A stretch of DNA of 44,880 bases, from contig CYKH01001705.1 in the NCBI GenBank assembly GCA_001460835.1, positions 2,547 to 47,426 on the forward strand, read 5' to 3'. Below are positions 10,001 to 17,010 of this stretch, piece after piece. This stretch comes from Bodo saltans. Its lineage: Eukaryota > Euglenozoa > Kinetoplastea > Eubodonida > Bodonidae. The notes below the pieces were generated by a model. It was not told where the DNA came from. It made no database searches and saw only the letters and a program-made list of their open reading frames with translations. The position numbers and the translations under genes are program-made. Position 1 is the stretch's first letter. The number at the start of each line of letters is the position of its first letter.

Positions 10001-10141
10001 CTTGGTGAGTGCCGCATGGACCTCGACAAGATCACCCAGTGGTGCCCAACAGTAGGGCTATTTGCGTCGAACATCATTGTTATTCGTGACTTGGCTGGTG
10101 ATGGTGGGAGTGACGATGCTCAAGGTGAAATATTGCGCTGA
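7055..10141 (+). CDS. RHS-type (Crinkler-RHS) P-loop NTPase with C-terminal nuclease-like domain
   Basis: A 1028-residue apparently intact protein of the retrotransposon hot spot / Crinkler-RHS type. It has a Walker A loop GFGGTGKTT (Gly131-Gly136-Lys137-Thr138) and a Walker B strand MFIAIDEF with Asp270-Glu271. Far downstream a restriction-endonuclease-like core is suggested by Asp761 (GEDGVVFL) and Gln781-Cys-Lys783 (LLFQCKFW), as in PD-(D/E)xK folds. Residues 910-937 are four Lys/Glu-rich heptads (KYDEAKK). The first 25 residues are Arg-rich and non-acidic with small hydrophobics, compatible with a mitochondrial presequence. In trypanosomes RHS proteins are nuclear or chromatin-linked and multicopy; relatives are interpreted as transposon-derived. 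ATG codons at 7055 and 7058 are adjacent. The gene sits in an island of broken mobile fragments. The family call rests on my reading of motifs. Confidence 0.75.
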   Translation: MMRMRCCFPQRFSLTAVCAVTFRFQSSNVGPFGGYRRTHEPLVGAVSSWLTEVKGGNVFAAHDADQTMLDAMQRYLDGSETKAPRCGEIPFKLSGSVEHDVLRHVFHRDREYDKSSANFSQQRTSLLCNSGFGGTGKTTLLYHTTVEAFRILKRMVGEHISIVTKDSAEEAKRAHEMRPLGFYVTFNTETTSGTADQKYLDTEKVPILTAIALRMAYSVVPSYNREIYRDFATRVAPYCDKSSDVNNFNSVVKALRSKLGWEGPMFIAIDEFRNAYGSRNSEERREGLSSVCEILLDGALPLLPPSPKLDHIVYKSYIAVSVYDAVDTLKLATISNRKLIAQAMPNLSVRDIAQLKFYPDSLDKSYIEILGEKRTKIGPLRPHQLLFLLHMALSTGTPRIMSMCLQRHAKDKIFNRGDKMTWYHADDLLDNMFWNLKIAKAVKDVKIEITEDMCVCVAQLVAGSTTVDIFDRIRVHMKYRVFALDPDLAMSCTVTDVASILQRGKKPKSLRAEILPRSPTRVLVSPSFLKFVLRAWPPSGCSATRAHMDALKDSLWYHTKLANALVRVGKTLVANTMKNRKHRSHLSVCDQLIGKWTNTTRVGFEQLTFEALCLHLSCILEDEPDEAKSVSAILNGVCSKVAETIIGAMVQGGTLERVDIPNFPSFFFDVYAAKDAELNDSDSREKTLNESLAAAKNALGEQKHNEYIMLKTAANSLSQKHPRITVPPSSGNTSYMRLRSALAKGNHFCFLPSNPNNQGEDGVVFLRNSGEAPTWTVLLFQCKFWFNDTQKVKGTRGKNGSQQRRNTVLEKPDGEVNSVVAKWRDSMGHLPATVVDAGGNEHTLRYVRILVTANPVEERHFTPLPKDSDEQAERIDLLGRANAAIVNSDAAMFDSLSELAGEWVDETRAKYDEAKKEYDEAKKTYEEAKMRYKNAEDLEKPPAEEPTPPLENEHLMAGERARELLSQLGVESSNGAMKRGEVLGECRMDLDKITQWCPTVGLFASNIIVIRDLAGDGGSDDAQGEILR
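9782..9865 (+). repeat. Heptad-coding 21-bp tandem repeat in the RHS gene
   Basis: Four 21-base units encode KYDEAKK, EYDEAKK, TYEEAKM and RYKNAED. The first two are nearly identical in DNA. The product is likely a short charged helix or coiled coil. Confidence 0.85.
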
Positions 10142-10191
10142 TTCTTTAGCGTTAGTGGAGTGAAGTACAGTGGTAGGGCATGTGTATGTAG

Positions 10192-10563
10192 ATACGTCGG
10201 TTACAACATGTGCAACTTGATGAGGGACGTTGGACGATGTGCGACATTGCCTTGGTTCAAGGCAACTGTTTCACATGGATGTCGCGCCAAGACGCGGCGA
10301 ATTTAAGCACCTGGGAGATCACTACCGGCGCATCATATTTTCTTTAAACGTTGGCGTCGTTGAAGTTCGGGGACGTCATCGCCGTGGAACACTCAATGCC
10401 AATATTTGGTGATGAGAGTTGTGCCATCGTGCCAGTCTCACCCACCGAAAGTGGCGACGTGATTGATGATGACGATGGCGACGCCGATCATCCCGTACCA
10501 CAGCTGCTTACGCCAACTGCGCAGTTGGAGGTCATTGTAAAGTACCCGACATTTTTCCCTTGA
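10192..10563 (+). pseudogene. Possible plus-strand coding relic downstream of the RHS gene
   Basis: One frame reads protein-like from about 10192 (containing CDIALVQGNCFTWMSRQD and STWEITTGASYF), meets a TAA at 10345, and continues in the same frame with LKFGDVIAVEHSMPIF and an acidic DDDDGDAD stretch to a stop at 10561. It could be the end of a decayed gene. No family is recognised, and the residue composition is the only support. Confidence 0.3.
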
Positions 10564-10690
10564 CGCATAGAAAAAAATATACTCCAGTCCTCTGTGTTTC
10601 CCTAGGAATAGCAAACAACAGTAACAGAAACAGATGCAGATCTGTATGTCGTCGACTCATCATAGCTGGTCACGAGGGTCGTAATGAATA

Positions 10691-11400
10691 TCACTCGCAG
10701 TTATGGGTTGCGTTCACGGTGCGCCTGTTCATGATCACCAACTTTGCGTAGCCCACCCCAATCACACGGCACACCATCACCTTCGTAACGTACCTTTCCT
10801 TCGGGCGGGTTTGTTGAGCGTGGCCGTCGCGCTGATACGCTCCGCGATGCGTATCACAAGTGTCGAAGTATGACTCGTCCGAGAAGAGAATGTCTTGAAG
10901 ATTCAGCTCAAGCAAAGCTGGACCCAGATCCATGCGCCGAGTGATGTGTTTGGCAGCCATGCAGGGGACAACGGGCATCCGCTTCCAAATGTGATTAAGG
11001 GCTCGGAGGTCGCGCTGGATCGTCCAGAGGGAGATAAGCTCTCCAGAAGTTTCGCGGATCCTTTTCCGAACATCTCGAGCAGTCTTCATTGTGAAGTTTC
11101 CATCTTCCTTCTTTTCCAACATAGAGTTCGTCAATCTTTTCTCGACGTTCCTCCACTCGGGCAGCAACAGTTGTTTCACCAGGCTCAGAGTCCGATGAGT
11201 TCTCATCGTCGGCACGGCCATTAAGTTCCGCGTCCATGCTCTTAATGGTGTCATAAACTGTTATCCGAGCCACATTCATCATCGAGCCAATGTTACCTGC
11301 AATTTGGCCAGCCGGGTCAACTTTGGAGGCATTTTTTCGAGATGAACCTTTTTTTTTTTTTGGAGCCGGGACCCTGCGGACTTGACAGTTCCGGTGAAAA
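10691..11400 (-). pseudogene. Tc1/mariner-like transposase relic, frameshifted and truncated
   Basis: Reading the minus strand from about 11400, the first part has a lysine-rich start and a helix-turn-helix-like segment (AGQIAGNIGSMMNVARITVY). A frame change between about 11125 and 11100 leads to a second helical part (TARDVRKRIRETSGELIS) and then ILFSDESYFD, the first-aspartate motif (FSDES-F) characteristic of Tc1/mariner-superfamily DDE transposases. It continues with VTKVMVCRVIG, matching the strand before the second catalytic Asp, and stops shortly after at 10691. The second Asp and the final Asp/Glu region are missing. No terminal inverted repeats or TA duplication were found by eye. 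The element is dead. It is the only clear minus-strand coding sequence in the window. The superfamily call is an inference from one catalytic motif plus its context. Confidence 0.65.
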
Positions 11401-11460
11401 AGAGCAAAAAAACAGGTATTTTTTGTTGAGCAGCTGGTTGCCCAATCAGTCAGCACTCAA

Positions 11461-11825
11461 TCCTGCCGAGGTCACCGACGCGCGTTCTCGTTTCCCCAAG
11501 CGTCCAAAGCTTTGTGCTTGCCGCCTGGCCACCCTCTGGGTGCTCTGCGACCCGTGCGCATATGGATGCCCTTGCGGACAGCTTGTCGTACCACACGGAC
11601 CTTGCAACTGAACTTGTGCGAGTAGGTAAGACGCTTGTTGCTTACATCATGACACAGGAAGCATCGGTTGCACCTGTCAGTCTGTGATCAGCTGTGCACT
11701 TGAGGACGAACGGGATCAGGCCAAGTTCTGAGTCGTGTGCGCTAGAAGGTAGCTAGATTCAAAAAAAAGAAGTGCAAGGCGGTAGACTAAGCCCTGCGAA
11801 CATTCCAAACTTTCCATCGCTCTAC
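11461..11825 (+). pseudogene. Deleted fragment of a second RHS-type gene
   Basis: From tcctgccgaggtcaccgac onward this DNA follows the intact RHS gene from base 8595 to about 8830, with many substitutions and small indels. It then jumps to sequence equivalent to about 8911-8945, and after a gap to the equivalent of about 9002-9050. Stop codons and frameshifts break every frame. It joins the right-hand flanking repeat almost directly. It is a diverged, internally deleted RHS copy, not a recent duplicate of its neighbour. Confidence 0.85.
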
Positions 11826-11834
11826 AGAATCCCG

Positions 11835-12137
11835 CCGCCACTTGCCAACTGGGAGGGGGTCGTGAAGAGCACAACTGCGTTCTTTGTGAGGCTTATCAAT
11901 GAGTGGCGTCATCATAAGCAACGATGCGGAGCGTTGGAGGTTCAGAAGGGACTCCACAAACTTCCTGTTGATATTCAGCGGCGATGGCGCTTGTTAGGAG
12001 TCAATTTTTCTTTATTTGTAAGTGAAGAATGACGTCACGACAGGTTGTGTTCTTCATGCCGATGTCACACACTTTTCCCCCCTCTTCGTCTCGCACTTTG
12101 CGAACCGGGAGCACCCAAAAAAGATCAATGCGTCATG
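11835..12137 (+). repeat. Right copy of the direct repeat flanking the RHS island
   Basis: The epimerase C-terminal coding sequence (TNWEGVVKSTTAFFV and following) and the spacer before the next gene are repeated here. About 39 bases spanning the epimerase stop are missing, between short gag matches. It keeps the pyrimidine tract absent from the left copy, and leads straight into the functional downstream gene. Confidence 0.9.
12071..12111 (+). promoter_or_regulatory. Probable trans-splice acceptor of the methyltransferase-like gene
   Basis: A strong pyrimidine run (acttttcccccctcttcgtc) is followed by the first AG at 12110-12111 and another at 12122. This places the mRNA 5' end after the ATG at 12029 and before the ATG at 12128, and so decides the start of the next gene. 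The left flanking repeat lacks this tract. Confidence 0.65.
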
Positions 12138-13783
12138 TGTACAGCTACGTTGGGCGTATCGGCGTGCTTCTTTTTATCAGTTGGATCGTCGTTTGCCTTT
12201 GTCGATCCACTGCGACCCCGCACACCATTCGATCGAAGGGACATGTGATGACCATTGCGCAAAATGAGCTGTCGTCGTCCTCTACTGTTGTTTCTCAAGT
12301 GGGATCCGAGCCCCCGCCGCCCTCGCCGACTGCTGGTCCGTTGTTGCCATCACCGCAATCGTCTCAATTTCGTCAGTGGCCTGTCTTTGAGTCACTTGCA
12401 GCACGTTCGTCGCAGCGCCGTTCCACACCGCCGCTCGTTCGTCTGGTTGAGCAAGCAACATCATCCACGTTGCCGGGTTCTCCGGCCCGAAACAAAAGCG
12501 ACGTCATTCGTGTCAACTACCGTGGTCAGTACGGCTGGCGATTTCAAAAGTACATTTCTAGCACTTTGGAAGACTCTTTCTATGAAGACATGAAACAACT
12601 TCTCGCATCAACGAACGATCCAAGCAACGCTGTGTACGAGATTGAGCGATACCAGGCCAATGCATCGATGTTGATCGCAATGGGCGTGGGTCGTGTATTT
12701 CCAAACGAGATGGGGACAGATCACAGCAAGTATTTAGCACAATGTGACACTGACGACGACGACGTGGGAGGTCCTGGCGTCGCCTCCCCTCCTCAATGCT
12801 TGCCTCCTCTGGCCAACTCAACCACATCAGCTCTGTCCGACTGCTTCAGTCGGTTCGTGTTTGTTTTTGAATGCCTCGGCGAGCCTTGCGATCCTGTTGA
12901 CTTTCCTCACATCACGGGCTGGGTGTTGGGGGAAACGCATACCACCTGGATAGAGCCGTTGTTTGGAGCAATGCGTCATCCCAAATTCCTCCTGGATGCG
13001 GGTAAGCGAACGTACCTCGAGGACAAGGGATACATGGCCCCGGATAAGTGGGCGCTTCACAACCTGCACACACGATATAAAAAGAGATTTCCGTCGTTGC
13101 TGCGAAGTGGTGCTTGTCGCAGTAGTAGTGCTTGTAGTGGTGCTTGTCGCAGTAGTAGTGCTTGTAGTGGTGCTTGTCGCAGTAGTAGTGCTTGTAGTGG
13201 TGCTTGTCGCAGTGTTAACACATCATTATCTAATTACGGTGCTTGCCCGATATTGGAAGATCGACGAGACTCAATATTCATTGACATGGGCGCGAGCACG
13301 TACGGTGCGGGCACAGGTGGGTCTTCACAAAACTGGTTCGTAGCAGCAGCTGATTGTTTATGCGTTCCGTTCACCGAGATGTTTCTCTTTGAGGCCAAGA
13401 AACACAAGGCGAACTCTGTGTGGCGCAACGTTCCAGACCCCATTCACCCAGCGTATCATTGGTACAACTACCTGTTGAATTCTTCCTTGGCATCTTGGCG
13501 CAATCCACTAAATCATCTTCTCTCCAAACTCCACCCTAACGACGTGGTCACAGTGAAGGTTGATTTCGATGCGCCAGAGTTGGAAGCCCAGATCATCGAC
13601 ACCATCCTGCGCTTTCCAGAACTGTATCAAACGATTGATGAACTATTCTTTGAGCATCATGTCACGATGCCGTACATGAATCAGTATTGGCGAGAAAAGG
13701 CAGCTGGGCTCACGATCGTGGACAGCATTGACCTGTTTCGTTCATTGCGTCGAAAAGGAATTCGAGCGCATTCATGGGTTTAG
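12128..13783 (+). CDS. Type II membrane protein with FkbM-like methyltransferase-type region
   Basis: With the start at 12128 the protein has 551 residues and begins MRHVYSYVGRIGVLLFISWI, a short basic tail and a signal anchor, so the bulk should lie in the secretory lumen. The upstream in-frame ATG at 12029 lies before the likely splice acceptor and is disfavoured. The C-terminal third has IFIDMGASTYGAGTGGSSQN, resembling the first glycine motif of SAM-dependent methyltransferases. Further on, DVVTVKVDFDAPELEAQII and IDELFFEHHVTMPYM resemble the acidic strand and helix of FkbM-type enzymes. N-glycosylation sequons are present. A Ser/Cys-rich 10-residue repeat (GACRSSSACS) interrupts the region before the glycine motif. 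A Golgi methyl- or glycan-modifying enzyme is an inference; the family call is tentative. Confidence 0.6.
   Translation: MRHVYSYVGRIGVLLFISWIVVCLCRSTATPHTIRSKGHVMTIAQNELSSSSTVVSQVGSEPPPPSPTAGPLLPSPQSSQFRQWPVFESLAARSSQRRSTPPLVRLVEQATSSTLPGSPARNKSDVIRVNYRGQYGWRFQKYISSTLEDSFYEDMKQLLASTNDPSNAVYEIERYQANASMLIAMGVGRVFPNEMGTDHSKYLAQCDTDDDDVGGPGVASPPQCLPPLANSTTSALSDCFSRFVFVFECLGEPCDPVDFPHITGWVLGETHTTWIEPLFGAMRHPKFLLDAGKRTYLEDKGYMAPDKWALHNLHTRYKKRFPSLLRSGACRSSSACSGACRSSSACSGACRSSSACSGACRSVNTSLSNYGACPILEDRRDSIFIDMGASTYGAGTGGSSQNWFVAAADCLCVPFTEMFLFEAKKHKANSVWRNVPDPIHPAYHWYNYLLNSSLASWRNPLNHLLSKLHPNDVVTVKVDFDAPELEAQIIDTILRFPELYQTIDELFFEHHVTMPYMNQYWREKAAGLTIVDSIDLFRSLRRKGIRAHSWV
13109..13213 (+). repeat. 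30-bp tandem repeat encoding GACRSSSACS
   Basis: Three identical 30-base units (ggtgcttgtcgcagtagtag and ten more bases) and a half unit lie in frame within the FkbM-like gene. The identity of the copies points to recent expansion. Each unit adds two cysteines. Confidence 0.97.
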
Positions 13784-13960
13784 GCTCACTCAAGCTTCTC
13801 CGAGAGCGCTTGCTGGTGTGGCATCAATTCATGTCCTGATTTGTAGTTTTCTTCGACAATTGACGACTCATTTATTGTGACACTTGCCTTTTGTAACATT
13901 GTTCACTGACCTCGTCTGGCGCTGAATTGAAACTGATTGCTGTTGGTGCTGTCGTTACAC

Positions 13961-14006
13961 AACTTTCGTTTCACTTTGTTACCTTCCCCATGCGAAATTT
14001 CGTAAG
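13961..14006 (+). promoter_or_regulatory. Probable trans-splice acceptor before the C45-like gene
   Basis: Pyrimidine tract aactttcgtttcactttgtt and ttccccc-like sequence run to about 13990; the first AG is at 14005-14006. The ATG at 13990 would be spliced away, supporting the start at 14023. Confidence 0.6.
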
Positions 14007-14022
14007 AAGAAACTCTCTTCAT

Positions 14023-15288
14023 ATGCGCACCTCGCTCATTGCCCTTTTCGCTTGCGCTGCCTTCCTTGTGGCGGCCGTCACTGCGCTGGACCCCAGCTGC
14101 GTGGCACCCAACAACACCATTCCCGTCTGGACTGCGGCCCCGGTGTTCGTCTCGTCCGTTCCCAACGGTAAGCTCTACCAAGCTGGGACTGGTAACGATA
14201 CCTTCAACGTCCTGCACCTGTACGGTACTCCATACCAGCAAGGATATGCCCAAGGACAACTTCTGTCGTCGACCATCAAAGGCCTCACAAACGACTTGGT
14301 GGCATTCATTGAGCAGGAAGCGGAGCAGGCTGCCTCTTGGCTTCCCGTCTGGCTCATTGATGCAGTGGTTGCAAACGGTGCTCCTTTCCTGTTGGAGCTC
14401 ACCTTCAACGCCACGAAGCCGTTTGCTCCCCAACGCTACTTGGAGGAGATGCAAGGCATTGCAGATGGCGCTGGCGTCGACGTGAAGGACGTGCAAAACT
14501 ATAACATGTTCCCCGAGATGACCAAAGCCGCGTGCACCATTGTTGGCGCCACTGGGTCTGCCACCTCGAATGGAAAGATCTCTCACCTACGTGGCCTAGA
14601 CTTTACCCCCACGTGCCCCATCGCCAGCTTCCCCCAGGTCACGATTTACCACGACAGCACCCCTGGTCCCGTCCTCGCTAATGTAGGCTGGACTGGTATG
14701 GTCGGTGTGTTGACTGGCCTCTCGAACACCAGCATTGGTATTGGCGAGAAGGTCTGGATCAACCACCCCAAGGACATCGAAAGCACTTATGGTGAGCCTT
14801 GGATGTTTATCCTCCGCGACGCGCTCGCTTCCGCGAACATGACGCAAGCCCTGTCCCGTATCCAGAACGCTAACCGCACGTGCGCCATCCACGTCGGTGT
14901 CGGTGATAGCACCACGAATACCTTCAATGGTTTGACCATCGCCGCCAAGGCGTACGACGTGTACAACTGGCAGTCCCTCAACTGGACCGGGCACCCCATC
15001 ATCCAGGACGTGTTCTACTGGGATAAGCACGTGCAACCTAGCCACAACCCTTGCCTCGGTGAGTACCTGCAGGAGTTCTGGGGGAACATCGACGCGGAGA
15101 AGCTGGCCTTGAACATCGCTGCGCCTTTCGGCACCGGTGACATGCACTGTGTCACCTTCGACTACTCCACCGGCATTGCGTTTATTGCCAATGCTCGCAA
15201 GCCGTCGGTCACTGCAGGCACCCTCCCTGCGTACTACCGCCAATTTACTCGCTTGGACCTGAACGCGCTTTGGAACCTTGCCCAGTAA
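14023..15288 (+). CDS. Secreted Ntn-hydrolase of C45/acid-ceramidase-like type
   Basis: A 421-residue protein with a clear signal peptide (MRTSLIALFACAAFLVAAVT). The pattern YGTPYQQGYAQGQL at 68-81 is the N-terminal signature of the acyl-CoA:6-aminopenicillanate acyltransferase (C45) group and related phospholipase-B-like and Dictyostelium dcd1-like proteins. Cys171 in KAACTIVGATG is the likely nucleophile exposed by self-cleavage, and SHLRGLDF (Arg190, Asp193) fits the strand after it. Such enzymes hydrolyse or transfer amide-linked acyl groups. Several NxS/T sequons agree with secretion or lysosomal delivery. Length is normal for the family. The precise substrate (ceramide, lipid amide or peptide) cannot be read from the sequence. 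Antisense open frames of 190-250 codons over this gene reflect its codon bias. Confidence 0.75.
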   Translation: MRTSLIALFACAAFLVAAVTALDPSCVAPNNTIPVWTAAPVFVSSVPNGKLYQAGTGNDTFNVLHLYGTPYQQGYAQGQLLSSTIKGLTNDLVAFIEQEAEQAASWLPVWLIDAVVANGAPFLLELTFNATKPFAPQRYLEEMQGIADGAGVDVKDVQNYNMFPEMTKAACTIVGATGSATSNGKISHLRGLDFTPTCPIASFPQVTIYHDSTPGPVLANVGWTGMVGVLTGLSNTSIGIGEKVWINHPKDIESTYGEPWMFILRDALASANMTQALSRIQNANRTCAIHVGVGDSTTNTFNGLTIAAKAYDVYNWQSLNWTGHPIIQDVFYWDKHVQPSHNPCLGEYLQEFWGNIDAEKLALNIAAPFGTGDMHCVTFDYSTGIAFIANARKPSVTAGTLPAYYRQFTRLDLNALWNLAQ

Positions 15289-15682
15289 GCGAAGTTTGTA
15301 CGTACCTGCTGGTGAGAGCACTCGTTTTCTATGCCCCCAAAGTAAAACAGACAAACCCCAACAGCAAATATGTGACGTGACTTAGTCCTCGAAGTGAACA
15401 CTCCCCCGCTAACACAAAAAAATCTGATGATATGCTTCGGACTGGTATCGTTCGTTGAGAGAGACGAGAGAATCGATCATCGGAATTGTGATGGAGTGAG
15501 GGGAAAAACAAGAAAAAGTGCATGTTGCTGAGCCAAATAAAACGTTCGCTTTCAAGTCATGTTTCTAAGTGAAAGCTTTTGTACATTGCAGGTTTTGCAA
15601 GTATTCTTCCTTTATCACCATTATTCTTACGTCTTTTGCTCGTCGCTGATATTCTGAGAAATAGCTTCACCAAATTAGCAAT
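15289..15682 (+). other. Spacer with a trans-splice acceptor, no gene
   Basis: No coding signal is seen. A long pyrimidine-rich stretch (about 15601-15650) precedes the first AG at 15657-15658 and the ATG at 15683, giving a 5' untranslated region of about 25 bases for the LRR gene. Confidence 0.6.
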
Positions 15683-16786
15683 ATGTCTAGCTGGGCGTCA
15701 CTTTACACAGAGTGTTGCAATGCTGCGGGCGTTGTACCACGTGAGGAAATTGCAGCGCTTGCCGACCCCAACACGATCACCCTCAATGGCAACTGCTCTG
15801 AGCGGTTTGCTCGCCGTGTCGATGACACTGAATTCGCGGCGCTCTGCACTGCCATTGGCCGCTCAATGTCAGTGGTGGCTCTAGACGTCTCGTACAATCA
15901 CATTTCTTCAAAAGGCGCGGCGGTGCTCGCTGATCTTCTCCGGACCAACGCAACTCTGCAGACAATTCAATTGGCCCACAATAACATCGACGCCGAGGGT
16001 GCACGTGCGCTTGCCGATTCGCTGATGTTGAACATGACTGTATTGTCCCTTACCCTTAGTGGAAACCCAGTAGATGACGAGGGCGGCATTGCTCTCGGCA
16101 CAATGCTGCGCGGTAACAACACGCTCAACGAGCTGCACGTCGCGTCCTGCTCGCTGGGCACCAAAGCAATCCTTTCCATTGTGCAAGCGGCCCAAACACA
16201 TCCCTCCCTCTCGTCCTTGTACCTAGACAAACCTCTTATCAAAGGGCCACATGATGTTCAGTCCGTCATGCAGCATTTAGCAGCAACGTTGAAGGAGACA
16301 CGCGCTCTTGTGGACCTGTCGCTGAACTTTTTTGAACTAGCGGACGATTCGCTGGCTTACATTTTGCCTGCGCTGGTGCACAACACGAGCTTGCTACGTC
16401 TATCGCTCCGAGGCAACAAACTCTCGCCAGGAGCAGGTGAGCTGATTGCAACATTCTTGGCACGTCGACCTGAGCTCATTGCATTGGACCTCACAGCAAA
16501 CCGATTAGGTGACGTCGGTGCGACCGCTCTCGCAGGATCCCTTCGCACCCACCCCTCTATCCGTCAGCTGCTCCTCGCGAGCAACGCTATCGGTGAGGTG
16601 GGACTCATTGATATCGCCGATGCTCTGGTGGAGTGCACTTCGATTTCTGAAATGACGCTTTGGGGTAATCGATTCTCGGAAGACGCCACCAGTGCATTTT
16701 ATCAGTACCGCGATCAGTTGGAGGCTCTGCATTTAGACTTCGAGTTCTATGTCGTGGACGGTGTTGTGATGCTCGCTCAGAAGTGA
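15683..16786 (+). CDS. Leucine-rich repeat protein, ribonuclease-inhibitor type
   Basis: A 367-residue protein built almost wholly of RNI-type LRRs from about residue 64 to 350. Repeats such as VVALDVSYNHISSKGAAVLA, IQLAHNNIDAEGARALADSL, LRLSLRGNKLSPGAGELIAT and ALDLTANRLGDVGATALAGS show the LxLxxNxIxxxGxxxLA pattern with 28-29 residue spacing. The N-terminal 60 residues form a short helical cap. There is no signal peptide or membrane segment, so a cytosolic or flagellar protein-binding scaffold is likely. It is not assigned to a specific orthologue. The next gene also carries LRR-like sequence, and the two may be functionally or historically related, though their proteins differ greatly. Confidence 0.85.
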   Translation: MSSWASLYTECCNAAGVVPREEIAALADPNTITLNGNCSERFARRVDDTEFAALCTAIGRSMSVVALDVSYNHISSKGAAVLADLLRTNATLQTIQLAHNNIDAEGARALADSLMLNMTVLSLTLSGNPVDDEGGIALGTMLRGNNTLNELHVASCSLGTKAILSIVQAAQTHPSLSSLYLDKPLIKGPHDVQSVMQHLAATLKETRALVDLSLNFFELADDSLAYILPALVHNTSLLRLSLRGNKLSPGAGELIATFLARRPELIALDLTANRLGDVGATALAGSLRTHPSIRQLLLASNAIGEVGLIDIADALVECTSISEMTLWGNRFSEDATSAFYQYRDQLEALHLDFEFYVVDGVVMLAQK

Positions 16787-17010
16787 GAGACGCGGGGAGC
16801 GGAGAGGGACACCCCATACGTTTGTGTAATGTACAGTGTGAAGAGTTGATGTGAAAGAATTGAAAGGAGACAAGGATGATGTGTTATCATCAGCCCACTG
16901 CAAAGCGCACGAGTAATCGCCTTGTGAAGTGCAATTCTCTCCATTTATCGAGATTCCTTATTTTCCAGTGAAAGACCCAACACCTCATACACACGAAACG
17001 TGAAATAGAA

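Noticed and set aside
10895-11611. Plus-strand frames over the transposase relic
   Set aside because: The transposase-like motif is on the minus strand and these frames have no recognisable content.
12029-12127. Upstream ATG as start of the FkbM-like gene
   Set aside because: It lies before the probable splice acceptor, and the translated sequence over the pyrimidine tract is not protein-like.
13990-14022. Upstream ATG (13990) for the C45-like gene
   Set aside because: It precedes the first AG after the pyrimidine tract, and the downstream ATG gives a clean signal peptide.
13903-15354. Long antisense open frames over the C45-like hydrolase gene
   Set aside because: They mirror the strong codon bias of the plus-strand gene, have no protein motif, and lack splice signals.
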